Below are positions 1-7,630 of a stretch of 15,460 nucleotides of DNA, one piece after another. The position numbers and the translations under genes are program-made. Position 1 is the stretch's first letter, and the number at the start of each line of letters is the position of its first letter. The notes beneath the pieces were generated by a model. The model was not told the DNA's origin, made no database searches, and saw nothing but the letters and a program-made list of their open reading frames with translations. The stretch is from UBA1672 sp964015995 (GTDB lineage Bacteria > Pseudomonadota > Alphaproteobacteria > Micavibrionales > Micavibrionaceae): assembly GCA_964015995.1 (NCBI GenBank), contig CAXHFH010000051.1, forward strand, positions 1-15,460, written 5' to 3'.

Positions 1-43
1 TTAAGGTGGTAACTTTACCACCTACGTTGGTGTCCGGATTCAT
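1..43 (-). CDS. Possible start of a further gene running off the window edge
   Basis: An ATG at 43-41 overlaps the TAA stop of the preceding short reading frame as TAATG and stays open for 14 codons (MNPDTNVGGKVTTL) to the window edge. In Tad loci a TadD-type TPR lipoprotein often follows tadC, but these residues do not identify one and show no lipoprotein signal. There is no clear Shine-Dalgarno sequence; a GAGGCGAGG stretch lies about 15 bases upstream. It may not be a real gene. Confidence 0.2.
   Translation of the reverse strand, partial: MNPDTNVGGKVTTL
5..22. repeat. Perfect inverted repeat just downstream of tadC
   Basis: GGTGGTA and TACCACC form a perfect 7-bp stem around a 4-base loop (8 bp if the loop is closed to 2). 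It lies about 85 bases after the tadC stop. It could be the stem of a terminator for the tad operon, but on the minus strand it is followed only by TTAA before the window ends, so no U-tract can be confirmed. Confidence 0.35.
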
Positions 44-108
44 TAGACCACTACAGACCTCGCCTCAATAGCCTCAATAATTATGGGCTTTTTCATTGGC
101 CTATCCAT
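43..108 (-). CDS. Very short reading frame coupled to the tadC stop (21 codons)
   Basis: The tadC stop TAA overlaps an ATG as TAATG. That frame encodes 21 residues (MDRPMKKPIIIEAIEARSVV plus V) and ends in a TAA that itself overlaps the next ATG. An internal ATG at 96 is preceded by GGATAGG, an acceptable ribosome binding site. It resembles no family I know. It could be a small coupled peptide, a decayed remnant of a downstream tad gene, or chance. The double TAATG chain is the only argument for translation. Confidence 0.15.
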   Translation of the reverse strand: MDRPMKKPIIIEAIEARSVVV

Positions 109-995
109 TATTGAAATGTCTCCCACAGCTTCATCCCAATGGGAAAGCCGATAATTAAGAACGTCGTGGGAAAAATGAAAGCGACTAAAGGTAATATCAA
201 TTTTACTGGCGCCTGCATGGCTTGCTTTTCTGCCAGCTGAAAGCGCTCTACCCGGCGCTGATCTGCTTGCGCTTTTAGTGTTTCCCCTACACTGGCGCCT
301 GTACGCTCAGCCTGAACAACGGCGTTGACAAACGTATTCACAGCATCAACATCAATTCTATCAGCCATCATTCGCAAGGCATCAAAACGCCCCATACCGG
401 CACGAATATCGCGGACAACCTTTGCCATCTCCTCCCTTAAGGGACCTACTGGACCCTTATCAACAGCATGATGAATTGCACCAGTGAAGTTAGTTCCTGC
501 TTGGACACTCATCGCCAGATAATCCAGGAAAGTCGGTAACTGACGGACGATTCTGTTTCTTCTTTTATTGCCAAGCTCTTTAGCTTTTAAGTAAGGAAGC
601 AAGAAGCCCAATACAGCAGCCATAAGCAACCAAATCCAGCCAAAAGAATCAGCCAGAATTATTGCGACAAGGCACAATATTGTCGAACCAATAGACTGGA
701 CTATTTGCAACCCTAGAAACTGTTGGGCGTTTAACATGAAGCCTTGACCGGATTGTGCCAGCAACCGATTGTAACTAACCACCTGCTCCACTCGCATCAA
801 GCCACCTAAGTAATAAGCAAAAAAACCGATCAAGGGCCAAATCAATCTCAATCTGAACGGCAAGGGATCCATGAACTCCCGTTCATCACGCTCCACTTCT
901 GTATAAACACGCCAAAGCCCAAGAACCAGAACCACTATAGCCAGTGGCAGCAAAATCAAAGCAGAGACGGCATAAATATGGCTGTAATCAGACAT
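108..995 (-). CDS. tadC: Tad pilus inner-membrane platform protein TadC
   Basis: TadC partners TadB in the inner-membrane platform on which the CpaF/TadA ATPase drives Flp pilus assembly. The 295-residue protein has an N-terminal membrane segment (about residues 8-29), a hydrophobic region at about 90-140, a type II secretion F (GspF-like) cytoplasmic domain at about 150-260 (QLPTFLDYLAMSVQAGTNF, then the AERTGASVGETL motif), and a C-terminal membrane segment (LILPLVAFIFPTTFLIIGFP). This is the usual TadC size and layout. The ATG lies inside the end of tadB, with which it shares 8 bases (ATGTCTGA), and has no good Shine-Dalgarno sequence, so it is probably translated by coupling to tadB. It is the last certain gene of the operon. 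Confidence 0.93.
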   Translation of the reverse strand: MSDYSHIYAVSALILLPLAIVVLVLGLWRVYTEVERDEREFMDPLPFRLRLIWPLIGFFAYYLGGLMRVEQVVSYNRLLAQSGQGFMLNAQQFLGLQIVQSIGSTILCLVAIILADSFGWIWLLMAAVLGFLLPYLKAKELGNKRRNRIVRQLPTFLDYLAMSVQAGTNFTGAIHHAVDKGPVGPLREEMAKVVRDIRAGMGRFDALRMMADRIDVDAVNTFVNAVVQAERTGASVGETLKAQADQRRVERFQLAEKQAMQAPVKLILPLVAFIFPTTFLIIGFPIGMKLWETFQ

Positions 996-1842
996 CGATA
1001 GTTACTATTTTTTTTATAAACCAAAAACCCATACCTTCCATCAAAATAATCAAGGCACAGGCCCCCCATCCTACATGAGTAGTGAACAATTTATTCATGG
1101 CTTCTGGCTCGATCTGAGCAATCGCAAAGCCAACACAAAAGGGAAGAACCGCCATGACGAATCCCTGAGCTTTCCCCATTGCTGTCAATGCTTTGATCTT
1201 TCCTTCAATCTCAAGCTTACGTCGTATCGTATCTGAAAGCCTTTCCAGGACTTCCGCCAGACTCCCCCCCACATCGCGAGCTATCTTCATCCCAGCCACG
1301 GTCATTTGTAATTCGTCACTTGGCACTCTTTGCAGCATATTGTCTAAAGAGTCATTAAAATCAACGCCCATCTTTGTTTCACGGCGCAACAAGCCGAACT
1401 CCTGCCGAATTGGGCCACTTGATTCCTGAACCATCAGATCCATTGCTGATGACAAATTTGAACCAGCCCGAAGCATAGAAGCAATAGAGGCAAGAGCATC
1501 AGGCAAAGCGTGATTAAATTCCTTTTCTCTTTGCGCATGCAACAATGAATAAATAATTTTTGGTGACGAAGCCAAAAAAGCAGCGACTATTAAGCTTATT
1601 AAAAGATTCCCACTAAAAAGCCAAACAATCAAAGAGGAAACGGCCATTATTCCGAGAGCAAAAACAAACAAACGAGCAGGGTCAACAAAAATAAAAAGAT
1701 CAGCCAAATTTGCCTCAGCGTTCTCTTTAAATTGCGATTCATACTGCAGTGCAGCTTGAGTGAAAAATCGATAAACAATCACAGAAAAAACAAATACACT
1801 AGCCGCCAACAGAAAGGCGATAGCAACCATATTAAAACCCAT
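988..1842 (-). CDS. tadB: Tad pilus inner-membrane platform protein TadB
   Basis: TadB is the other GspF-like platform protein of the Flp pilus machine. From the chosen start it has 284 residues: an N-terminal membrane segment (MVAIAFLLAASVFVFSVIVY), a second hydrophobic pair at about 55-100, a GspF domain at about 110-225 (FNHALPDALASIASMLRAGS and IARDVGGSLAEVLERLSDT), and two C-terminal membrane segments. The frame is open further, to an ATG at 1875 deep inside cpaF. The ATG at 1842 is preferred because GAGG lies 9 bases upstream and the overlap with cpaF falls to 11 bases. A third ATG at 1830 directly follows the cpaF stop. A run of eight A residues on the coding strand lies near its 3' end (1008-1015). 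Confidence 0.92.
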   Translation of the reverse strand: MGFNMVAIAFLLAASVFVFSVIVYRFFTQAALQYESQFKENAEANLADLFIFVDPARLFVFALGIMAVSSLIVWLFSGNLLISLIVAAFLASSPKIIYSLLHAQREKEFNHALPDALASIASMLRAGSNLSSAMDLMVQESSGPIRQEFGLLRRETKMGVDFNDSLDNMLQRVPSDELQMTVAGMKIARDVGGSLAEVLERLSDTIRRKLEIEGKIKALTAMGKAQGFVMAVLPFCVGFAIAQIEPEAMNKLFTTHVGWGACALIILMEGMGFWFIKKIVTIDV

Positions 1843-3508
1843 CTTGAATCGCCTCAGGCTCCTGTGCACCACCAAACAAATTCATATCTACTTCAATATG
1901 CCTGCTACGCAACTCTTCGACAAAATCAGGAATATTCCCTGTGGCGCCGAAATCCCCTCTTACTCGACCCTCCTTGTCATAACCGCGCTGAGAATAGCGA
2001 TAGATTTCAGAAAGCTGAATAATTCCACCCTCTAGCCCATTAACCTCTGTAATGCTTGTCACTTTGCGTGTTCCGCAGGAAAAACGACTTTGTTGCACAA
2101 TCAAATCAATAGCTGATGAAATTTGCTCTCGAATAGCCTGGACGGGCAAGTCCATGCCGGACATCAATACCAGAACTTCCAATCGTGAGATGCAGTCACG
2201 TGGCGTATTGGCGTGAACTGTTGTTAACGAGCCTTCGTGACCGGTATTCATGGCCTGAAGCATGTCCAGTGCTTCACCCCCTCGACATTCACCAACGACG
2301 ATCCGGTCAGGCCTCATACGCAAACAATTTTTAACCAGATCTCGAATATGTACCGCTCCTTTACCTTCCTGATTTGGAGGTCGTGCTTCCAAAGCCACCA
2401 AATTGGTCTGGTATAACTTCAGCTCAGCAGCATCTTCGACTGTGACAATTCGCTCATTGTCTGGAATAAAATTAGATAGCACATTCAAAAGGGTTGTCTT
2501 ACCGGAACCTGTACCACCTGAGATGAGTATGTTTTTTCTTTGTGCTACTGCCAATTCAAGAAATGACACCATTGACTTATTTAAAGATCCAAATTTTATC
2601 AAGTGATCGGCAGTCAATCTTTCTTTCATGAACTTACGGATAGTGATGTTCGGGCCTTTTAAGGCAAGCGGAGGAATTACGGCATTAACCCTAGAACCGT
2701 CTTTTAGTCGTGCGTCAACCATTGGCGAGCTCTCGTCAATACGTCGACCAAGAGGTGAAACTATTCGCTCAATAGCCGATATAACTGCTGCATCGTCAGT
2801 AAAAGTAACTTCAGATTTATTTAATCGGCCGGCTTTTTCGTAAAATATCTCATCACGGGCATTCACCATTACTTCAGAGATATCGTCATCAGCAAGCAAC
2901 GGCTCCAAAGGCCCCAGACCTACGGCCTCAGCCAACACTTGACGAGCCAATTCATCTTTATCAATTTCGGAATCAATATCCTCATGGTCCTGAATAATTC
3001 TATCAATTGCCTCTGCAGTAAAAATCCGCAGGGCGTCATCATCCATGTCAGCAACATTAACTCTTCGCAAGTCCATGTAACTAACCAAAGACCTACGAAT
3101 TTTTTCACGCCAACGTGTCATTTTTTCATTATTAACAGGAGAGGGTTCTTCAACTGACTTTACTGGCAAAATAGATGCCATTTTTGAAAAGGAATCCTCT
3201 TCATTATTGCCAATTCTCACGAAACGGAACTGGAGACGGTAGTCACTTATCGCTATCACATCATCTTTATTAATCGGACCATACTCTTTTACTCTTACAT
3301 TATTCACCAATGTGCCGGCACGGTGGCCACCATCAATCACATACAGACCATCAGTGCGCTCTTCTAGATGCGCATGCTCATCAGCCACCTTTCGCCCTGC
3401 CATCGGAACCAGACTTGATGAGGAACGCCCCAGTATACAGCCGGCTTTATCACTGCTGTAGTTGCCGACCAAGGTCCCTTTCTTGGTTTTTACCAGAACA
3501 TATAACAT
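1832..3508 (-). CDS. cpaF: CpaF/TadA secretion ATPase with N-terminal FHA domain
   Basis: Hexameric cytoplasmic ATPase that powers Flp pilus assembly and, in some homologues, retraction. It has 558 residues. An FHA-like domain covers about 20-98: GR at 27-28, HAHL at 45-48 and GTLVNN at 65-70 match the fold, but the usual Ser of the VSRxHA motif is Ala42 and the Asn before GT is Ala64. An N-terminal all-alpha CpaF region follows at about 130-200, then the ATPase core: Walker A GGTGSGKT at 331-338, Asp box VEDAAEL at 357-363, Walker B RIVVGE at 402-407, His box TVHANT at 430-435. Most CpaF/TadA proteins lack an FHA domain, so this one may be controlled through phosphopeptides or protein contacts. 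GGAG overlapping the cpaC stop serves the ATG at 3508. No tadZ/cpaE lies between cpaC and this gene. Confidence 0.95.
   Translation of the reverse strand: MLYVLVKTKKGTLVGNYSSDKAGCILGRSSSSLVPMAGRKVADEHAHLEERTDGLYVIDGGHRAGTLVNNVRVKEYGPINKDDVIAISDYRLQFRFVRIGNNEEDSFSKMASILPVKSVEEPSPVNNEKMTRWREKIRRSLVSYMDLRRVNVADMDDDALRIFTAEAIDRIIQDHEDIDSEIDKDELARQVLAEAVGLGPLEPLLADDDISEVMVNARDEIFYEKAGRLNKSEVTFTDDAAVISAIERIVSPLGRRIDESSPMVDARLKDGSRVNAVIPPLALKGPNITIRKFMKERLTADHLIKFGSLNKSMVSFLELAVAQRKNILISGGTGSGKTTLLNVLSNFIPDNERIVTVEDAAELKLYQTNLVALEARPPNQEGKGAVHIRDLVKNCLRMRPDRIVVGECRGGEALDMLQAMNTGHEGSLTTVHANTPRDCISRLEVLVLMSGMDLPVQAIREQISSAIDLIVQQSRFSCGTRKVTSITEVNGLEGGIIQLSEIYRYSQRGYDKEGRVRGDFGATGNIPDFVEELRSRHIEVDMNLFGGAQEPEAIQDGF
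1852..1855 (-). promoter_or_regulatory. Ribosome binding site that decides the tadB start
   Basis: GAGG on the minus strand, inside the 3' end of cpaF, with 9 bases to the ATG at 1842. The longer tadB frame starting at 1875 would bury this site and overlap cpaF by 44 bases. Confidence 0.55.
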
Positions 3509-3511
3509 TGA

Positions 3512-4858
3512 TTACTCCAACAGCAGTGTATCCAGTTTGGTTTCTAGCTGTACTTCTTCTACATATGCTTTCACCTTTTTTACCAGCAACTGGTTATCCT
3601 GGTTCTCTGGTGTAACAATATGCGGAGTAACCATTACCATCACTTCTGACTCTTCAACGCGATTATCCGTGCTACTAAAAAGTTTCCCCAAAACCGGAAT
3701 ATCTCCCAAAAAAGGGACTTTACTTGTCTGTTTCGACGTCGTATTGGCTACTAAGCCAGAAACCACCAAAGAATCACGATTTTTCATGTTTATCGTTGTT
3801 GTAGCTCTTCGATTCAGCAAACCAGGAATACCATTAACCTGTACAGCGGGATCGATATTGCTAACCTCCACCTCTAGAGCCACTTTAATGTTCTCCCCAC
3901 TAACAACAGGTAAAATATTCAGCAGGATCCCGTAATCACGAAAATCCACATTCACAAAACCATCTTGATTAATAACAGGAATAGGAAACTCACCTCCAGA
4001 GAGAAACTCTGCGGTTTCACCACTACGGGCCACGAGTTTAGGAGCAGACAAAATACGAGCCTGACCTACTTCCGCAAGAGCATCAATTCTGGAGCTTATG
4101 CCGGTGGTCACCCCAAAATACTGCAGCGTATCGTAATTATTAACAGGATAATTCGCATTGGTCAGTATCTCCCGAATCTCAGTTGGCAACCCATTTTGCG
4201 AAGTGCTTACAACCCCAAAAACTGGATTTGTTGTAAAGGGAGAGTGCAGGCCATAAGCAGGCCCACCTATCTCACTATCCCAGCGGACACCCAATTTCTT
4301 CAGGTCCTGTCGTTTAATCTCGACAATTTTCACATCCAGCCGAACAAGCTCAGATAATTCGAAGCCATCACCACGTACCAGATTAAGTGCTCCCGGGAGT
4401 TGCTGAACAATTTGATCTATCGTCTCTAAGAAAGCGGAATCGACACTGCCTTTAAACACCAGGTTATGCCCAACTTTTTCAACGCTTAAACCTTTGAAGT
4501 GCTTGACCAGCTCACTCGCTACTTTCATTTGTCTGTCCATAGGTAGCGGCAGAACCGTAATTTCTAATGTGTCGTGCCGATCTCCATCTTTCCATATTGA
4601 AACCGTAGATATCCCTGGCTGGACACCAATCAAAAGGAGGCTTCCATTTTCGAGAACTTTATAATTTACTATTTCAGGATTACCAACAGCCACCCGAGTT
4701 ATTGTTCCCAAACCCAAGGTTTTAGCCTGACCGGCGTACAGATCTAAAGATCGTCCTGAAGCACTTGCTTCAATCGCTATTACTAGCAACGTTGGCAGCA
4801 ATATAAGAAAAGGCACGTATTTTTTTATCATCCTTAATAAAATCAAGAGCTTATTCAT
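3512..4858 (-). CDS. cpaC: Tad outer-membrane secretin CpaC/RcpA
   Basis: Forms the outer-membrane channel through which the Flp pilus or exported substrate passes. It has 448 residues: a Sec signal peptide (basic MIKKY, hydrophobic LLPTLLVIAIEASA, cleavage near residue 34), the N-terminal secretin/pilus domain at about 35-105 (LDLYAGQAKTLGLG), a BON-like region at about 110-165, and the secretin core at about 265-430 with ARILSAPKLVARSGETAEFL and the family signature VPFLGDIPVLGKLF. The tail EVMVMVTPHIV is typical. The ATG is 4 bases after the cpaB stop; AAGGA lies about 11 bases upstream. A second ATG at residue 10 has AAGG directly abutting it, which is too close, so the first start is kept. 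Confidence 0.95.
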   Translation of the reverse strand: MNKLLILLRMIKKYVPFLILLPTLLVIAIEASASGRSLDLYAGQAKTLGLGTITRVAVGNPEIVNYKVLENGSLLLIGVQPGISTVSIWKDGDRHDTLEITVLPLPMDRQMKVASELVKHFKGLSVEKVGHNLVFKGSVDSAFLETIDQIVQQLPGALNLVRGDGFELSELVRLDVKIVEIKRQDLKKLGVRWDSEIGGPAYGLHSPFTTNPVFGVVSTSQNGLPTEIREILTNANYPVNNYDTLQYFGVTTGISSRIDALAEVGQARILSAPKLVARSGETAEFLSGGEFPIPVINQDGFVNVDFRDYGILLNILPVVSGENIKVALEVEVSNIDPAVQVNGIPGLLNRRATTTINMKNRDSLVVSGLVANTTSKQTSKVPFLGDIPVLGKLFSSTDNRVEESEVMVMVTPHIVTPENQDNQLLVKKVKAYVEEVQLETKLDTLLLE

Positions 4859-4862
4859 GCTA

Positions 4863-5789
4863 TCAATTATCCTTTTCTACATTTTTGCTTTCGACACCTT
4901 GAGACTTCGACCAAGCATTATCAACTAACCGAAAAACTCTACCTGAAGAAGACTCTTTATTTTTTATCCGCTCTTTCGCACCATCTTCAATGGGTTGCTG
5001 ACGGGCATTTAAAACTCCGTCGTTCGCCTTTCCTCCAGCAATTGCTTCAATAGTAGGGCGAGAGTTATGATCACCAAAACGTACAACGCGGTCGTCGTCA
5101 GGATGGCGAAGCAAGAAGAAAATTTCGCCTTTTCCCGAAGCAGTAAGCACTTCGCTTATTTTTTCCACCGGCACCCCTATTGTTATCGACCTGTAAAGCT
5201 CTTCATTACCCTCCATATTCATATCAGCCAAAGTCTGCATCCCTGTAGCGAGTACTGCCACATTGTTGAGAAGGTTGACCAATGGTGAATTGATTTCCGC
5301 TTCACTGGCAGATGAGCCTGTATCCCGCATTAATACCAGGTCAATGTGGTCTCCGGCTTTGATCATCCCTTCGACAGATTTTAGCGGGCTCACTTCCAAT
5401 GTTACTGCTCGTTCTCCAGGGCGGAGCAGCTCGGCAAAGGTACCCACACCTGGCGCACCAGCTATAAATGCCTGTATCAAAGCTGAACCAGAGCGCATAG
5501 GAACCTGTAAACGCAGCCCTTCAACAGCATTAAAGGCATCAACCTCAATAGCACCAGATGGGACGTATTGACGTGGAATATCGCGCACAGCCATAGTGGC
5601 CTCACTAATGATATCCCCCGGATATAAATCTGATTTTGCAACTACTAGGCTGACCGGCTCTTCGATTTTCTCCAGTTCACTCCGGAGTGCTGTTTCTCGT
5701 TGTTCCAGGTAGTTAAAGCCCAGCCATCCAGCTAATGCAGCCAAAGCTACCGCTACTACCAGCATTATTATGGCAGCATATTTTTTCAT
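4863..5789 (-). CDS. cpaB: Flp pilus assembly protein CpaB/RcpC
   Basis: Periplasmic, membrane-anchored partner of the CpaC secretin. The 308-residue protein starts MKKYAAIIM, has one N-terminal membrane anchor (residues 4-26), a SAF domain at about 46-110 (SLVVAKSDLYPGDIISEATM), then the RcpC domain at about 115-240 (RPGERAVTLEVSPLKSVEGM and IKAGDHIDLVL). The last 60 residues are charged and low in complexity. The same frame stays open upstream to 5957, but that extension crosses the flp gene, lacks a signal sequence and is Cys/Arg-rich, so it is not part of the protein. AGGG 6 bases before the ATG at 5789 supports this start. Confidence 0.94.
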   Translation of the reverse strand: MKKYAAIIMLVVAVALAALAGWLGFNYLEQRETALRSELEKIEEPVSLVVAKSDLYPGDIISEATMAVRDIPRQYVPSGAIEVDAFNAVEGLRLQVPMRSGSALIQAFIAGAPGVGTFAELLRPGERAVTLEVSPLKSVEGMIKAGDHIDLVLMRDTGSSASEAEINSPLVNLLNNVAVLATGMQTLADMNMEGNEELYRSITIGVPVEKISEVLTASGKGEIFFLLRHPDDDRVVRFGDHNSRPTIEAIAGGKANDGVLNARQQPIEDGAKERIKNKESSSGRVFRLVDNAWSKSQGVESKNVEKDN

Positions 5790-5795
5790 ACAAAT

Positions 5796-5799
5796 CCCT
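5796..5799 (-). promoter_or_regulatory. Ribosome binding site that decides the cpaB start
   Basis: AGGG with 6 bases to the ATG at 5789. It selects this start over the upstream in-frame ATG at 5957, which lies inside the flp gene. Confidence 0.55.
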
Positions 5800-5844
5800 G
5801 TAAATAATATTGAGCCTGAAAATAATCGTGCGGCCCGGTTAACG

Positions 5845-6081
5845 TCAGTCCGGCACAGACATGGCCCAAACGTAAGATTCCTGATTTGCTTTGAACGATG
5901 AATACAAAAGGCTGATCGCGCTTTCCCCATTAAAGACTGGAGCCCAAAGCGCACCAATAACGAGCACCGCAGCCACTATATACTCTACATAGGCCTGTCC
6001 AGTTTGCTTGCAAGCCCACTCACTTGAAAAAGACTCACCTCGACTTTTCTTTCGAGTTGAAACCACTTTTTCTTGATGCAT
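5845..6081 (-). CDS. flp: Flp-type (type IVb) prepilin or minor pilin
   Basis: A 78-residue protein with the class III prepilin site: Gly28 followed by QAYVEY, which matches G-X4-E-Y exactly, then a hydrophobic stretch (IVAAVLVIGALWAPVF). Prepilin peptidase would cut after Gly28 to leave a mature 50-residue pilin, a normal length for Flp. The basic 28-residue leader is at the long end. Unlike a typical major pilin, the mature tail holds two Trp (GALW and ESYVWAM), so this could be a minor pilin or pseudopilin. The start overlaps the previous stop as TAATG, which implies translational coupling. It is the only gene here with a perfect prepilin motif, and no prepilin peptidase gene is in the window. 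Confidence 0.78.
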   Translation of the reverse strand: MHQEKVVSTRKKSRGESFSSEWACKQTGQAYVEYIVAAVLVIGALWAPVFNGESAISLLYSSFKANQESYVWAMSVPD

Positions 6082-6758
6082 TACCTAACCACCTCAACAA
6101 TAACAATATGCGATTTACTTCCCTGTCGGGACACCACAAGCTCAAGTTCACGACCTTCCTTGTTCAGACTCAAAAGTGCGCCTGTTTGTCGAGGGCCAAT
6201 ATTCTTTTGAATTATATTCCAGTTCTGTTGTGAAAAATGGCTCAGGTAATAACGGAAATTACTCGAAATAGAGTGGCCATTTTCGATCATAAGAGTTCTT
6301 GAATGAGCACCGCCATCAACGGCATTGATATCGCTTATCACCCGTGAAGCTGGCAACCTGGGAAAACCTTTACCCAATTCCGGCAATGTATCTCCCACTG
6401 CGCCCCAGTTACTTACCCCCACTTGGGCATAAGCACTATTGCCTGTGTCCGTAATTTGAATCGTGACATAGTGCTCGCCATGGGGAGCGCTCAAAATTTC
6501 CCACTGATCACTCTCGTGGTGCTTGAAATTTATTCCTTCATTCCTCCATTCCTCCTCATAGAATTCCAGCAACGCCTTAACACCCGGCAGGTAATCGAAG
6601 GTGAAAATTTGCATGGGAACTCCATTGAAGACCATGGCATCAGCAACCCATTGAGGCTGAACACCGTCCGGGACTGGCACAGCCGGCCATTCATCAGCCT
6701 GAGCAACGCCAACGAAGCATATAACCAGAAAAATGCATTCCTGTACTTTCTTCATCAT
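6081..6758 (-). CDS. Secreted two-domain protein of unknown function in the tad operon
   Basis: I do not recognise a named family. The 225-residue protein has a Sec signal peptide (MMKKVQECIFLVICFVGVAQA, cut before DEW). The mature part looks like two copies of one domain, at about 24-118 and 132-225. Each begins with an aromatic-Pro pair (WPAVP / FPRLP), has an Asp and hydrophobic strand, a helix ending in a conserved Trp (LEFYEEEWRNEG / YYLSHFSQQNWNI), and ends in two strands (VTIQITDTGNSAYAQVGV / LELVVSRQGSKSHIVIVEV). The place between the TadG-like gene and flp suggests a periplasmic assembly factor or pilot for the Tad machine; this is inference. The frame opens at 6779, but only the ATG at 6758 has a good ribosome binding site and places the basic residues at the N-terminus. 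Confidence 0.75.
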   Translation of the reverse strand: MMKKVQECIFLVICFVGVAQADEWPAVPVPDGVQPQWVADAMVFNGVPMQIFTFDYLPGVKALLEFYEEEWRNEGINFKHHESDQWEILSAPHGEHYVTIQITDTGNSAYAQVGVSNWGAVGDTLPELGKGFPRLPASRVISDINAVDGGAHSRTLMIENGHSISSNFRYYLSHFSQQNWNIIQKNIGPRQTGALLSLNKEGRELELVVSRQGSKSHIVIVEVVR

Positions 6759-6765
6759 CCATGAA

Positions 6766-6771
6766 CCTTTT
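6766..6771 (-). promoter_or_regulatory. Ribosome binding site for the two-domain secreted protein
   Basis: AAAAGG with 7 bases to the ATG at 6758. It overlaps the stop of the upstream TadG-like gene and selects this start over the ATG at 6779, which has no such site. Confidence 0.5.
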
Positions 6772-7606
6772 AGCGACATGCTGAAGGGGTGGTACTACCA
6801 CCATAAGGAGATAGCCTTTGGCAGGGGGAAACCTCAACGTCTACCTTCCCGAACTCCAGATTGCTGGAGTTGATCTCAGGGAATATGCTTCCAACAAGAT
6901 TCCTTGCTGTGTTGAGTGCTGAGTTATCCAGCTTATCCGTTAATACTGCGCGCTTGATTCGCTTTCTTGCCTGTGACGGGTTTGCGGCATTCCAGGCATT
7001 ATCCAGAAGCACATAGCGGCTATTAATTGAGACCTGCTTCATTGGAAGCCAATTTTGATCCGCTTTTGCCAAAGGAACTGATACTTGCGCACGCCGATAG
7101 CCTGTAGTATCCAGAGCAAGCCCTTTCACTACGGCCTTCATTACAGTGCCGCCTAACACCCCGCCTAGACTTGCTTTAATCTCACCGGTATTTACATTGA
7201 GTCCGGGCTGGCTCTGATTTGCTTTTTCCGCCAACGCGTGGTTCCCGGGTTTCGCTAGATAGCTGCTATAGAGAATAGGATCTAATCGACCAGCAGCCGT
7301 ACTGCCAGCCGATTTACCGTCATTTTTACTGTCAATGACTCTGTCTGCCTTGCCCATGACCCGGTATCGCGACTCCCACGCCAGCCTCTGGTCGCTTTTT
7401 GCATGGGACCCGCCATTATCTGGCCAAGCCGTTTTTTCCCAAGCGCTATAGCGGGCTGCCTCATAGCTACGATGGCGTAGTTCACCTGTTTTTGCTAAAT
7501 AGGTCAGGCCAATAAAGGTAGGAACCAAGACAAAGACGGCAACGACAAGAAATCCTGCTAACGATTGGCCTTTCTGCTGTCGTTTTAGATTATGTGCAAT
7601 ATTCAT
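6770..7606 (-). CDS. TadE/TadG-like pilus pseudopilin
   Basis: Membrane-anchored protein of the TadE/TadG type, thought to be a minor pilin or pseudopilin of the Flp machine. From the ATG it has 278 residues: a basic leader (HNLKRQQKG), then QSLAGFLVVAVFVLVPTFIG, the TadE-like hydrophobic N-terminus, followed by an extracytoplasmic domain with RHRSYEAARYSAWEKTAW and, further on, VSINSRYVLLDNAWNA. In TadE proteins the sequence is usually GQSLVEF; here the Glu at +5 is Gly, so processing by prepilin peptidase is uncertain. Two Cys near the end (SPCQRLSPYGGSTTPSACR) could form a disulfide. A GTG start 9 bases upstream (7615) is possible; neither has a strong ribosome binding site, though GGGTG lies 8 bases before the ATG. 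It is 24 bases from the upstream lipoprotein gene. Confidence 0.78.
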   Translation of the reverse strand: MNIAHNLKRQQKGQSLAGFLVVAVFVLVPTFIGLTYLAKTGELRHRSYEAARYSAWEKTAWPDNGGSHAKSDQRLAWESRYRVMGKADRVIDSKNDGKSAGSTAAGRLDPILYSSYLAKPGNHALAEKANQSQPGLNVNTGEIKASLGGVLGGTVMKAVVKGLALDTTGYRRAQVSVPLAKADQNWLPMKQVSINSRYVLLDNAWNAANPSQARKRIKRAVLTDKLDNSALNTARNLVGSIFPEINSSNLEFGKVDVEVSPCQRLSPYGGSTTPSACR

Positions 7607-7630
7607 ATTAGGCACACCCGGACAATCACG

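Noticed and set aside
1008..1015. Run of eight A residues on the coding strand near the tadB end, as a possible programmed frameshift into tadC
   Set aside because: TadB and TadC are both complete with normal ends, and the 8-base stop/start overlap explains coupling without frameshifting.
5790..5957. N-terminal extension of the cpaB reading frame
   Set aside because: It overlaps flp, is Arg/Cys-rich without a signal sequence, and the ATG at 5789 has a good ribosome binding site and the expected anchor.
6788..6802. Palindrome GGTGGTACTACCACC, resembling the inverted repeat at 5-22
   Set aside because: It lies in the coding sequence of the TadG-like C-terminus (YGGSTTPSAC); the loop is one base and the similarity is probably chance.
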